Origin: Ignavibacteriales bacterium | GTDB lineage: Bacteria; Bacteroidota; Ignavibacteria; Ignavibacteriales; Melioribacteraceae | Direction: 5' to 3' | DNA: 64,000 bases | Assembly (NCBI GenBank): GCA_026390775.1 | Contig: JAPLFF010000004.1 | Span: forward strand, 25,584-89,583 | Shown: positions 43,949 to 53,560 of the stretch, in pieces | How positions within the stretch are numbered: the stretch's first letter is position 1 | How the letters are laid out: every line of letters starts with the position of its first letter | Notes under the pieces: model-generated | Databases searched by the model: none | What the model saw: only the letters and a program-made list of their open reading frames with translations | Told to the model about the DNA's origin: nothing | Made by a program: the position numbers and the translations under genes

Positions 43949-44393
43949 GTTATTTCTTAAAAATCTTTTTTGAATAAAGAGAATTGTTAATGCATCATAG
44001 AAGAATTTGCCGCATGTATGAATCTTTTAGGAACCATGCGCTGCTTATCTTCTTGTGCTTTTCAAAATTCCATCTATTCTAGAATCAATTATTCTATGCT
44101 AAAAAGGTTATTTTTATTTTCAACAAATTAACAAGTTAAAGACTCTATATGACAAAACTCCTTATTCAGTTCTGTCTGAATTTCTTCAAACCAAAGACAC
44201 AGCTCCAACTTGAAATCATCTTCCTTAGGAATCAACTCGAAATTCTTAACAGTTTTAAGAATTTGTATAATTATTTTATTCAGAGAATAGTATACTCTCC
44301 GACAGCTTCATTTTAATCAATGGATTCAATGTTTTGAAAAGTGATGGTGACCGAAAAATGACTGGATTAATAAGAACTTATACAATTAATTAA
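43949..44393. other. Gene-poor AT-rich gap between core and defence region
   Basis: No intact gene is seen here. An open minus-strand frame without a start codon (44128-44307) encodes a protein-like helical stretch (KIIIQILKTVKNFELIPKED) ending in a stop, which could be the tail of a decayed gene. The rest holds no repeat or site I can support. This marks the change from the metal-resistance genes to the accessory region. Confidence 0.4.
44128..44307 (-). pseudogene. Possible gene remnant without start codon
   Basis: About 58 codons open between two stops with amphipathic, protein-like content (FELIPKEDDFKLELCLWFEE) and no ATG, GTG or TTG with a ribosome-binding site in a useful place. It looks like the 3' end of a truncated gene at the edge of the defence island. 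Family not recognised, and a chance open frame in AT-rich DNA cannot be ruled out. Confidence 0.3.
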
Positions 44394-44675
44394 TTATTCC
44401 CTCATAATATATTTCTTAAATACCACTTCATGATATTCTATAAAATCTATTGAGAATTTTTGCTCTTCAATACCACTTTTAAATAGTTTTAGATTTAAAG
44501 GTTCGACAACCTCTTCCAACGAAGCAAGCTTGTTTTCAAAAATTTCATTCGCGGTTACTTCAATTCCTTCTATCTCAATTCCATATCCCTGGGATTCGAG
44601 CTCCAAACAAATAATTCCAAGAGCTGAATTCATTTCATCGGCACTAAGGGCCAAGTATATTTTCTCTAAGTTCAT
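44394..44675 (-). CDS. Hypothetical protein at end of defence operon
   Basis: 93-aa acidic protein (LYLALSADEMNSALGIICLE-like start, then SIDFIEYHEVVFKKYIMRE). No family is recognised. It follows Vsr by 125 bases on the same strand, so it may be a sixth member of the defence operon or an independent small gene. Reading-frame quality and acidic, regular composition support it being real. Confidence 0.55.
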   Translation of the reverse strand: MNLEKIYLALSADEMNSALGIICLELESQGYGIEIEGIEVTANEIFENKLASLEEVVEPLNLKLFKSGIEEQKFSIDFIEYHEVVFKKYIMRE

Positions 44676-44799
44676 ATATTTTACCTTTTATTATTTACTT
44701 CTACTTATACCATTATTTGCATTATCAACTTCTGCTTTATAATATATTATTTCTTATTAATAATTTGATATTGGGCCATAATTTTCATTTGATCACTTT

Positions 44800-45231
44800 T
44801 CATATATACTTCATGAATTTAGAACTTTTAGTTTTTCTAATAATTCTCAACATTACTTTTTCAATTTTTCCTTCAATCTCACATTCCCAAACAATAATTA
44901 CTTTCCATCCCATTTTCCGTAAAGCTTTTTTATTCCGTTTATCCCTAATTGCATTATTACTGAATTTCTCTTCCCAATACTTGGAATTTGTGGAAGGAAT
45001 TCTACCCTCAGTACAGTATTTATGTTGATGCCAAAAACATCCATGTACAAATATGATCATATTATACTTTGCTAAAACAATATCTGGTCTACCTGGTAAG
45101 TGTTTTGAATGAATCCGAAATCTATAACCTAATTTGTGAAGTGCTGAACGCAAAATCATCTCCGGTTTTGTATTTTTCTCCCGGATTTTACTCATTACTT
45201 CACTTCGTTTTTGCTTTGGCCAAATGTCCAT
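44800..45231 (-). CDS. vsr: Very short patch repair (Vsr) endonuclease
   Basis: 143 aa matching Vsr throughout: MDIWPKQKRSEVMSKIREKN, HLPGRPDIVLAKYNMIIFVHGCFWHQHKYC. Catalytic D50 and H63/H68 and the zinc ligands C65, H70 and a later cysteine (VWECE) are in the positions known from E. coli (D51, H64, H69, C66, H71, C117). Vsr nicks next to T:G mismatches made by deamination of 5-methylcytosine. It overlaps the end of the methyltransferase gene by 32 bases, so it is translated with it and probably repairs that enzyme's sites. Confidence 0.95.
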   Translation of the reverse strand: MDIWPKQKRSEVMSKIREKNTKPEMILRSALHKLGYRFRIHSKHLPGRPDIVLAKYNMIIFVHGCFWHQHKYCTEGRIPSTNSKYWEEKFSNNAIRDKRNKKALRKMGWKVIIVWECEIEGKIEKVMLRIIRKTKSSKFMKYI

Positions 45232-46369
45232 TTAATTTTGTAGTTTGAATTACCTTATTATCTATAAGAAAATTCTTAACGGCAATTGCAACAGCTTTTG
45301 CCAAAGGAACTGGAACTCCGTTTCCAATCATCTTGAATTTTTTTGATAACGGCAACTCAGCAGGTAAAACATAAGTGTCCGGCACTCCTTGAATTCTCAA
45401 TGTCTCACGCACTGACAAACGCCTGTTCTTGTATGGGTGCAAATGAACTTCATTGTTTCCATAGCAAGCTGTCGGACTGTATTTGAAACGGTGAAGCCGT
45501 TTGAATGATGGTCTGTTTGTTTCTCCTTCACCAATTTTCTTCAACTCCTTTTCTTCTACATACAAATTGAAATACTCTTTGGAGTTTGGAATGTCCTTCA
45601 TTTCTCTTGGTGGAACTAAACAACTTTCAACACACAATTCAATTGGCAAATCTTTTGGCTTGGTCAGTTTCTTCCCGTAGTCAACTGTTGTTGCCCATTT
45701 GTATTTTGTAGCTGCCCCATAGTATTTTTTGTTTACTGGAAATGTGAACCATTCGCCAAGCGATTTATTTACAATGTCCTCGTCAAGTTTGTCTTTACGA
45801 ATACCAATAAAAAAAACTCTCTCTCTGAATTGCGGAACACCAAAGTCCAAAGCGTTTAATGTTTTGTGGTCAACAAAATATTCTTTCTCAACCCGCCTCA
45901 CTAATTTTTTCATGTGCTCTTTGGTTGAATTGCTCCTTGTCAAACCAGTTACATTTTCCATTATAAAAAAAGTTGGCTTCAATTCAAGAATCCGATCAAA
46001 AAACACAACTGTGAGTTTTCCCCTTTCTCCTTTGAATCCTTCCATGTTTCCATTTATTGTAAAATCTTGACAAGGCGGTCCACCAATAATTCCAAAATCT
46101 TCCGGCTTGCCATGAGGAAATGCTTCCTCAACTATCTTTTCCACACTGACTTCTGTGATTGATTTCTTATTGAAAATTTCTGCTTTGATTCCGTTGCCTC
46201 TTGCTTTTCTCCATGAAGTAATTCCGGCTTCGTGAAGTTTTACAAACACTTCTTCAACTTCGTTTGTCCAAACAATTTCAAAACCTGCTTTCTCAAATCC
46301 CATGTCCATGAATCCACCACCGGAGTAGAATGAAAGAATTGGAATTTTATGTTCGTGATGGTTATTCAT
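45200..46369 (-). CDS. C5 cytosine DNA methyltransferase (DruM-like)
   Basis: 389 aa with all major motifs of 5-methylcytosine methyltransferases: I (ILSFYSGGGFMDMGF), IV with catalytic C100 (GGPPCQDF), VI (ENV, 138-140), VIII (FRERVFFIGIR), and IX/X (RRLSVRETLRIQG; MIGNGVPVPLAKAV). No restriction enzyme is adjacent; instead it lies in an operon with a DUF1998 helicase and a RecB-like nuclease, as DruM does in Druantia type II. It probably marks self DNA (inference). Its start overlaps the nuclease gene by eight bases. Confidence 0.94.
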   Translation of the reverse strand: MNNHHEHKIPILSFYSGGGFMDMGFEKAGFEIVWTNEVEEVFVKLHEAGITSWRKARGNGIKAEIFNKKSITEVSVEKIVEEAFPHGKPEDFGIIGGPPCQDFTINGNMEGFKGERGKLTVVFFDRILELKPTFFIMENVTGLTRSNSTKEHMKKLVRRVEKEYFVDHKTLNALDFGVPQFRERVFFIGIRKDKLDEDIVNKSLGEWFTFPVNKKYYGAATKYKWATTVDYGKKLTKPKDLPIELCVESCLVPPREMKDIPNSKEYFNLYVEEKELKKIGEGETNRPSFKRLHRFKYSPTACYGNNEVHLHPYKNRRLSVRETLRIQGVPDTYVLPAELPLSKKFKMIGNGVPVPLAKAVAIAVKNFLIDNKVIQTTKLNGHLAKAKTK

Positions 46370-47432
46370 AAATCATTGTCGTCTTTATAGCAGAATAGAC
46401 AAACTCGGTTGCTTCTTTCCGCAAATTGTAAACACTTATTTGTTTGCCCTTGCTCTCATTCAATTCATCATATTTTTCAGAAGGAAAACTTGTAACTGTA
46501 ATTTTCCTTTCTCCATTTTCTAAAAACACACTCACATTTCCGTTTTGATATTTAACTACATTTATTATTGAACCTGAAACATCACTGAAAGAATAATCTG
46601 TTACCAAATGTTTCATAAAAAACAAACAAGCCGGTCTGTATAAACAATATTTGCAATTTGCCTCTGATGGATTCGCTACAAATTTTTCACTGCTGATACT
46701 TTCGTTTGTTGCTTTTAGTAATTCTTTCGCTTCCTCAAAGATAATATTGCACTCTGACTCCGTGAAGTCAATCGTGAATTTTTGTTTTGCCAAATCAACT
46801 AAACTCAATTGAGTTGGAAACTTGCCGTTAGTTTCAAAATATAAATAAGCATAGAGTTTTAATTGCTCTTTGTATTCTTCCTTTATATCAGAAAATATTT
46901 CTCCCTCATCATCTAAAACATCTTGTGTTATTGCTCCTGTTTTGAAATCAATAATTTCCGCTTCTTGTTCTGCTTCAATCACCAAGTCAATTTTACCTGC
47001 AATCAATTTGTCTTTTGATTCAAACCATTTTTCAGAGGAAAATCTTACTCCGCTTGATATTGCATGTCTTTCAGAAGCATTTCTCAAATGTTTTTTCAAA
47101 AGAATTTTCTTCATTCCAAAATCTTTCACATTTTTTTGAAGTGGAGCAAAAAAAGCATAGCCCTGTTGTTTCAAATTTTCCTCTTGCAATTTTACTTGCT
47201 CGTCAAATATTTTATTGAAGTCAATTTCATTTCTGATGACACCTTTAGAAATCAGTTCAAGTATTTTGTGTAAGGCTGTTCCGAAATAAGCATTGGGTGA
47301 AACTGGCAACAAAGGTTTCTTCTCAAACGCTTCTGCCAATAAGGATTTGTAAGCACAATTTTTCATTGAATAAAATTGACTTGGAGAAATCCTGTTGATT
47401 TTCCGGAAAACTATTTTGCCAACTTTATTCAT
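46362..47432 (-). CDS. PD-(D/E)XK nuclease with Fe-S cluster motif (Cas4/AddB-like)
   Basis: 356 aa. RecB-type nuclease residues are H55 (GTALHKILEL), D149 (GKIDLVI), D162-F-K164 (IIDFKTG) and Q190/Y194 (EQLKLYAY). C26 together with C260, C263 and C269 (NCKYCLYRPAC) gives the one-plus-three cysteine pattern of the 4Fe-4S clasp of AddB and Cas4. A further domain of about 85 residues follows that those proteins lack. It sits between the helicase and methyltransferase genes and overlaps both; in Druantia type II terms it is the DruG-like component (inference). Confidence 0.85.
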   Translation of the reverse strand: MNKVGKIVFRKINRISPSQFYSMKNCAYKSLLAEAFEKKPLLPVSPNAYFGTALHKILELISKGVIRNEIDFNKIFDEQVKLQEENLKQQGYAFFAPLQKNVKDFGMKKILLKKHLRNASERHAISSGVRFSSEKWFESKDKLIAGKIDLVIEAEQEAEIIDFKTGAITQDVLDDEGEIFSDIKEEYKEQLKLYAYLYFETNGKFPTQLSLVDLAKQKFTIDFTESECNIIFEEAKELLKATNESISSEKFVANPSEANCKYCLYRPACLFFMKHLVTDYSFSDVSGSIINVVKYQNGNVSVFLENGERKITVTSFPSEKYDELNESKGKQISVYNLRKEATEFVYSAIKTTMIYE

Positions 47433-50400
47433 TATCTGTTGACTAATTTTTCATAACACCAACCCGGTCTGCGGTGCAAGTTGAAAGTATCAACAATGCT
47501 TACTGTTCCGTTTCTGCTGCTTGTGTATTCATCAATCTCTGCTTTTGTTTCTGCCAACCAATTTGCTTCCCTGATATTTCTCAAATCCCAAAACGGATGA
47601 ACAATCATTATTACATTTCTTTTGTTCTTCCCATAGAAGAAAATTACAGGTAAGCCGTGAATCTCTCCTCTCTCGGCTGTTTCAGAATTAGAATAGAATG
47701 ATGAGAAGAACGAATCTCTTAATTCAGTCGCAAACACTAACCAATCTCGCAATTCAATGTAGTCATTGAAATTTCCATCAGTGCCACACACATAAGTTGA
47801 ATCACTCATTACTCTCATCATTGCCAAACCTAATCTCCAATCAAGTAAACTGTGATAGTTCATGTTCCTGTAAACTTTCAAACAATCATAGCAGGCATCC
47901 TTACACCCGTATTGATGTGCATGAGTATGAATCTTTCCCAAATAATTATTCGGGTCTAATGGATTAATTGCTTCGTCAAGAATGTTTTGAAAGTTGTTGT
48001 ATAAATATCTCACGAATCCTGAACCATTTGGCAATTCATCTGTAAGAATAATTTCTGCAATTTTTCTGTCTGTTCCATCGTCAAGCGTTTTCATTGATAT
48101 GTCTGCAATCTCAATTTCAGTTGGATCAACATCAAGTTTGTCAGCTAAAATTCTTTGCAATAAAAACGCTGCAGAATAATATCCTGAACGAACTCCGTTT
48201 GATTGTGCTTTGATATGAGGCAAATCTGTCTCTCTTGAAAACATATTCAGGTCTAACTCCAATGAAATTGTTGCAGGCGCTATTCTGAAAATTTCTGTTT
48301 TCTTATTGCTTGCCAAAGCAATTTGTTCATCTTGTCCGGCTGCATTGTTCTGAACGAAAATTGAATAACCATTTGAATTTGAATTAACCGCCAAATCATT
48401 TACTAACCACTGGTTGTTAAACCAAAACCCAATTACTGAATTAAATGGAAATCTGTTGTTCGTGTTGTAAAGTTTTCCTGTGAAATATCTGTCAGAGTTT
48501 GTGTTCACTCTCCAAGTTACATCTTTGTCGCTAATGATTAAGTCCGCATTGTTTACAACTTGATGTTGGTCAGGATTTGCAGGGTCATTTATTTTCTCTG
48601 CAAAAATTGGTGGTCTTGACAAAAGCAATTCTGAATCATCTTTTGAATCACTACCTAAAGAAAGATTTGTCCTGTAAGCTCTAGGAGATTTCAACTTTAT
48701 TGGTCTCTGATATTTATCTGGGTTTACTTCACCACAATTCGGGCAACTATCAAATTGATTTTGTCCTTCTAATTCCATCTTTCTTTCTTCTGAATAAGTT
48801 TCAAAAAAACCGCAAGCCCTGCAACGAACAAACCAACGGTTCAACGAAAACGGAAGTTGGTTGCTTGTTCTTGCATTGATCACTGTTTCCTTTCCGTGAA
48901 TTCTTGTATTGATAATGTCGCTTGTGAAACCAATAACTTGATGAATTGCTTTGTCTTTTGTTTTTTGTGCTCCCGGTGCAAACTCATAAATCGCCATTGA
49001 CTGTGATCTGTCAATTGAAAGCGGTTCTAAATGATTGTTGATACTATGATATAAATTTCTGATTGTAGTTGGCATTCCAAACATTGGAAGTATTCCGCCT
49101 TCAGCTAATTTTTCTGAAACATCAGTCGTTGCAATTTCCTCATTGTTGATTATGCTTTGTGCTTTTTCAATTAGACCGTTTGCACCTGTTGTATCTGTTA
49201 TCCATGTAATTAAATCATTTCTCCTTACTTGCAAGGCCGGTGTTATCAAAGCATCAATTGTTGCTTCAATCTTTGTCCGGCTGTTGTTTATCCAATGAAT
49301 GATTTGTGCTTTGTAATCTGTCCAATTCATTTGTGCATCACCAATGTTTCCAAACTCACCATGCACACTTGATTTTTCGTCGTTTGTTATGTCAATGCTT
49401 TCATCAATGTATGCTTTCCTGAAAATTTCTTTTGCAAGTAGTCGTTTGAATATCCTATCTTGATTCATAGTGAGGAATGGAGTAGGTGGTGAATCACCTG
49501 TTATTTTATGAGGATTTGAAAAATAAAATTCGTCATGACTTCTACCTCTACAAAAAGTTAGAATCACTGAATATGCTTGTCCTCTCCGTCCTGCACGACC
49601 AACTCTTTGTTGGTAGTTAAATCTTTGTGGTGGCATATTTCCTAACATCACCGCTTGCAATGCCCCTATATCAACACCAACTTCAAGTGTTGTTGTTACA
49701 CTCAATAAGTCAATAGTTTTTACTTGCCTGATACCTTCGTCCGGTAAAATGATATTTCTGAAATGCCGTTGCCTCTCAAACTGGTCATCAGTTTGTCCTG
49801 TCAATTCTTCGCAATGCAAACGTATTGGTTGCCTTTTTTCTTTTATTGCATTGTACGATAGATAATTTTCTTCCCAAATATCATCACATACACTGTCGGG
49901 TTGGAGTTTCAAAGGAGTTACTGAATATGTGCAGATGCCTCCGCTAAAATGCAAGTGTGGTCTGCTTCCTCTCGGGCTTGTCCAAACTGGATCGGTTGCC
50001 CGCGCAACTTTGATGAAAAGATTTTCAATTTGAATTCCTGTATCACCTGCAAGCAATCCGCTTGTTGAAAGTGTTGTGAATACTGCATCACCAATTTCAG
50101 TTTCTTGTTTTGAATATCTTGCCGCAACTACACGGATGTATTTTTTCACTTGTCCTGGAAGTTCCCTGTATGCTGTGAAGTTAAAAGGGTCAGCATCATC
50201 AACTTTGTTGTGCTTGTATTTGTCTCCTAATATTCTGATAGTGGAATTTACAATTTGCATAAACTCATTTCTTGCAATTGCAACTGCGTTTGCTTGGTTA
50301 GTGATAACTTGCAATACAGGATTGATGCTTATATAACCCAACGCAGAAGATTCAAACGAATAAAAAAGAGAACCGAAAAACATAGAAGCGAGATTTGTGA

Positions 50401-53400
50401 AAGTTCCATCTCTCATTTCTGCAATAAACTCATCACTGATTCCAGCATTCCATTCTTCCCTTTCAAAGTTTATCAATTCATACCAAGGAACAAATCTTCC
50501 GTTCAACGGTTTTGATTGCAATGAAATGTCATTCCCACCGGGGTTTATTCCTAAATTAACAAACTGTTTTATGAGTGGCGCAAGGTTTACTGAATTGGTA
50601 ATGTGAACCAACTCTCTCACATTTATCAAGAGTGAACGGTATTCATTCAACTTTGAAATTACATCTTCTTTTTCTCTTAGCCGATTTGTATTAGTTCCGG
50701 TGTAGTTTGATTTCTCAAATAAGTATTCTACTTCGTCAAAAATAGTTTGTGATTGTAATCGGAATTCTGCTTGCTTCGTTATGTCGCCACTATCAAACGC
50801 ATTTACAATTTGAAACCGTAACATCAGGTTAGTGTGAAGTTCACTCACTAAAATTTCTCTCAACAAATCTGTGAAGTGATTTCTTTCAATTCCGTTTGCA
50901 ATTTGTGCTGCATCTTCACGACTATCAGAAAACACAACCAACTTTCTTTCTGATTCGTTGTCAGGCAACTGATACATCAATTCCTTTGCAAACATTTGTG
51001 TTGTCTTGGCAAAACCGGTTCTGAAACCTCTGATTGATGTTGTCTTTACTTTCCGTGAATCATTTCTCCTTCTCTGATTATTCAAACCACAACACGGGCA
51101 AACATTTGGCAAAGCCCGATGTGTTTCTCTTGTGTCAATATTCCCGCTTGCATCAGGAAAGGCAATATCTCTGTTTGAACCGTTCTGTGTAATTGTGAAG
51201 TAGTATCCTTTAATCCAATTGTTGCTCTCTGCGTTTGCCTTTTCATGTGAAAAATCAATATCACCTGAAATGCAATTGAGTGATGCCGGGATCCAATTTG
51301 ATTCATAGTTGCCTTGATTAAATCCGTTCACTGTTGTTTGCCGCCAATAGTCAACAGGAATTCCATGTTCACGGTCATGCTTTGTGAACTCTTGATTACC
51401 GCAAGCCCAAAAAACTGCGAATTCTTGGAAACTTCTTTTCTCAACAAGTTTTGCCGATGTTTTTTCCGGTACGCCTTCAATGTTTGGACTAATAGGAAGC
51501 AATTCAAAAGAATGGTTACCCGATTCATTTCTTGTAACTAATCGACTTCCTCCAAACAAAGTTGTTCCGCAATTATCGCAATAGAGTAATTCTAAAATCC
51601 GGTTTCCTCTTTCAGAATTTATTCTTGTTGTTGAATAAAGTTTTCCGGCTGTCCTTTCTCCGTCTGCGAATGCATCATTATCAATATCATCTGCTTTTAC
51701 TGAGGCCCATATTCCTTCTATATTTCTAAAGAAGTAATGAAACCTGAACCTTGGTAATTTTCTTTCATCAGGAATAGCATTGGCGATTGCTTGAAATTGC
51801 ATTTCATCCAACAGTGCTCTTGTGATGAGTAAACCTCTCAAAGCATTTTGTAAATCTTCTTTTGAAGTTGTGTTTTCAAAAATGGTTTCTGCAAAATATT
51901 TTCCTGTTGCATCATCGCCGTTTGCTTTGATTGAACAAACTGCTTTGTAATCATCGCAAGGAGAATACAATCTTTCTTTCAGTTGAAATGAAGGATTTGT
52001 AATTACTGAAAGTAATTTTTCAATCCCGCTTCCCCGCTGCGCAATGTTGAATGCGGTTGCTATTTGGGTTGCTGCAGTTTCGCAAGTTACAATGAAAGTT
52101 GTGTTTGAAATATTTCCTTTCGCCAAAGAAAATTCTTTCGCAATTTTTTTGAAAGGATTTAACGGAAGTTTTCTTCCATTTTCGGGAAAAGGAGTAACAT
52201 GATTATTTACTCCTTCAATCAGTTTGAACTTTCTGTCAAAATGTTCTTGGCTCACACCAAAGAAATCACAAATAAAATTTTTACTGTCTTTGTTTCCGCT
52301 TTCAAGGGATGCACTTGATGCAAGTATACGTAACTGTGGGTGATGTGGATGTAGTCCTAAGCGGTTAAGCACAAGTTTGAGCAAGTATGCTACCTCTGTG
52401 CCTTGTGTGCCTCTATACAAGTGTAACTCATCAATGATTAAATGAAAAATCCGATTTGGTTTTGCTGCTGCTCTTTCTGCTTCCGGTAAATCTTCACAAG
52501 CCAACCATTCTTTTGTTTCATCAAATATTCCTTTGTCAATATCCCTCATTAACATTATGCTCAGCATGGAATAGTTTGTAATGAGAATGTCAGGTGGTGC
52601 AACTTGCATATCAAATCGGCTTCTCATTTCTGAACCATCTAAGCGTTGGTAAAAAGATTTTAATTCTCTTGCTTCGTTTCTGGTTTTTCCTGTTGTTCGG
52701 ATGTATTGTTCAACCCTGTCTGAATCAGTTTCAATTTGTCGCAACACTTCAACCAACTGATTAACTTTTCTCTTGTTGATTACAGTTCCATTGTCAGTGA
52801 TTTTTTTCAACTCACCTGCAACAGGCGAACTACCATTGTATCTGCCGAAATAAATAGCATTTCCATTTGCGTTTGAATTCAGCCATTGCCTTGTATCATC
52901 TGAATCAAGTGCTTTTCTTAAGCGACTCATTTGGTCTTCAACCAATGCATTCATCGGGTAAAGAATTAATGCCCTAACTCCTGCTTTCCTTTTCTCATGT
53001 TGTCGTTGCCTTGCTGCATTACTCAAAGTAAAGTTTGAAGTGTTCACGATTTGAGTTGTGGTTAATCCTCCTTCTGATCTTTCTTTCCACCAAGTATTTA
53101 CAGTTGCTGGTTTTGTTAATGGCGTTTGCCAGATGGTAAACTCTTTTGCCAGTTGAGCAAACAATGGCAACAAGAAAGATTCTGTTTTTCCTGAGCCTGT
53201 TCCTGATGTAATGATGCAATTGTTCCCTTCCAATGTTTGTTTTAACATTTCTGCTTGATGTGAATACAGTTTTATTGTTGATTGAAATAGTCCAGTTTTG
53301 ACAAGCGTTTTAAAATTTTCTGCTTCGTGAATATTTAATGCATTGCCTAAGTCAGCAAGTGTTAAATCATCAATACACTTATTACTTGAAATGTAATCGG

Positions 53401-53560
53401 GTAACGGTTCGATCCACGGTTTACGGTAAAACACTCTATCAGAATTAAGTAATGCGTAGCGTTCTTTTTCTATACCGTCAAACTTTGTCCCGAATGCTGT
53501 TTTAACATAGCGGATAAAGTTTTCTTTTATCGTTTCAAATGAACCGATTGGATCTTTCAT
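47432..53560 (-). CDS. DUF1998 superfamily 2 helicase, 2042 aa (DruE-like)
   Basis: Very large DEAD/DEAH-type helicase. Walker A SGTGSGKT is at 119-126, the DEAH box reads DELH (377-380), motif III is SAS (416-418) and motif VI QRVGRAGRRG lies near 1320. Several cysteine pairs suggest zinc sites (CDNC about 655-670, CPCC about 827, CRACG...CPNCG about 1577-1610). The C-terminus has the DUF1998 signature CKDACYDCLKVYRN...LDWRLGLAM near 1887. Length and order match DruE, the hallmark of Druantia anti-phage systems. It is coupled by one-base spacing to the 952-aa gene upstream and by TAATG overlap to the nuclease gene downstream. Confidence 0.9.
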   Translation of the reverse strand: MKDPIGSFETIKENFIRYVKTAFGTKFDGIEKERYALLNSDRVFYRKPWIEPLPDYISSNKCIDDLTLADLGNALNIHEAENFKTLVKTGLFQSTIKLYSHQAEMLKQTLEGNNCIITSGTGSGKTESFLLPLFAQLAKEFTIWQTPLTKPATVNTWWKERSEGGLTTTQIVNTSNFTLSNAARQRQHEKRKAGVRALILYPMNALVEDQMSRLRKALDSDDTRQWLNSNANGNAIYFGRYNGSSPVAGELKKITDNGTVINKRKVNQLVEVLRQIETDSDRVEQYIRTTGKTRNEARELKSFYQRLDGSEMRSRFDMQVAPPDILITNYSMLSIMLMRDIDKGIFDETKEWLACEDLPEAERAAAKPNRIFHLIIDELHLYRGTQGTEVAYLLKLVLNRLGLHPHHPQLRILASSASLESGNKDSKNFICDFFGVSQEHFDRKFKLIEGVNNHVTPFPENGRKLPLNPFKKIAKEFSLAKGNISNTTFIVTCETAATQIATAFNIAQRGSGIEKLLSVITNPSFQLKERLYSPCDDYKAVCSIKANGDDATGKYFAETIFENTTSKEDLQNALRGLLITRALLDEMQFQAIANAIPDERKLPRFRFHYFFRNIEGIWASVKADDIDNDAFADGERTAGKLYSTTRINSERGNRILELLYCDNCGTTLFGGSRLVTRNESGNHSFELLPISPNIEGVPEKTSAKLVEKRSFQEFAVFWACGNQEFTKHDREHGIPVDYWRQTTVNGFNQGNYESNWIPASLNCISGDIDFSHEKANAESNNWIKGYYFTITQNGSNRDIAFPDASGNIDTRETHRALPNVCPCCGLNNQRRRNDSRKVKTTSIRGFRTGFAKTTQMFAKELMYQLPDNESERKLVVFSDSREDAAQIANGIERNHFTDLLREILVSELHTNLMLRFQIVNAFDSGDITKQAEFRLQSQTIFDEVEYLFEKSNYTGTNTNRLREKEDVISKLNEYRSLLINVRELVHITNSVNLAPLIKQFVNLGINPGGNDISLQSKPLNGRFVPWYELINFEREEWNAGISDEFIAEMRDGTFTNLASMFFGSLFYSFESSALGYISINPVLQVITNQANAVAIARNEFMQIVNSTIRILGDKYKHNKVDDADPFNFTAYRELPGQVKKYIRVVAARYSKQETEIGDAVFTTLSTSGLLAGDTGIQIENLFIKVARATDPVWTSPRGSRPHLHFSGGICTYSVTPLKLQPDSVCDDIWEENYLSYNAIKEKRQPIRLHCEELTGQTDDQFERQRHFRNIILPDEGIRQVKTIDLLSVTTTLEVGVDIGALQAVMLGNMPPQRFNYQQRVGRAGRRGQAYSVILTFCRGRSHDEFYFSNPHKITGDSPPTPFLTMNQDRIFKRLLAKEIFRKAYIDESIDITNDEKSSVHGEFGNIGDAQMNWTDYKAQIIHWINNSRTKIEATIDALITPALQVRRNDLITWITDTTGANGLIEKAQSIINNEEIATTDVSEKLAEGGILPMFGMPTTIRNLYHSINNHLEPLSIDRSQSMAIYEFAPGAQKTKDKAIHQVIGFTSDIINTRIHGKETVINARTSNQLPFSLNRWFVRCRACGFFETYSEERKMELEGQNQFDSCPNCGEVNPDKYQRPIKLKSPRAYRTNLSLGSDSKDDSELLLSRPPIFAEKINDPANPDQHQVVNNADLIISDKDVTWRVNTNSDRYFTGKLYNTNNRFPFNSVIGFWFNNQWLVNDLAVNSNSNGYSIFVQNNAAGQDEQIALASNKKTEIFRIAPATISLELDLNMFSRETDLPHIKAQSNGVRSGYYSAAFLLQRILADKLDVDPTEIEIADISMKTLDDGTDRKIAEIILTDELPNGSGFVRYLYNNFQNILDEAINPLDPNNYLGKIHTHAHQYGCKDACYDCLKVYRNMNYHSLLDWRLGLAMMRVMSDSTYVCGTDGNFNDYIELRDWLVFATELRDSFFSSFYSNSETAERGEIHGLPVIFFYGKNKRNVIMIVHPFWDLRNIREANWLAETKAEIDEYTSSRNGTVSIVDTFNLHRRPGWCYEKLVNR

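Noticed and set aside
45200..46369. Ordinary type II restriction-modification system
   Set aside because: No restriction endonuclease gene is adjacent; the nuclease next to it is of the RecB/Cas4 type and the operon continues into the large helicase.
46362..47432. CRISPR-linked Cas4
   Set aside because: The Fe-S nuclease pattern is similar, but there are no Cas1/Cas2 genes and no repeat array in the window.
44800..53560. DISARM system (DrmA/DrmB with methyltransferase)
   Set aside because: DISARM splits helicase and DUF1998 between two proteins and has a PLD protein; here one 2042-aa protein carries both and no PLD motif is present.
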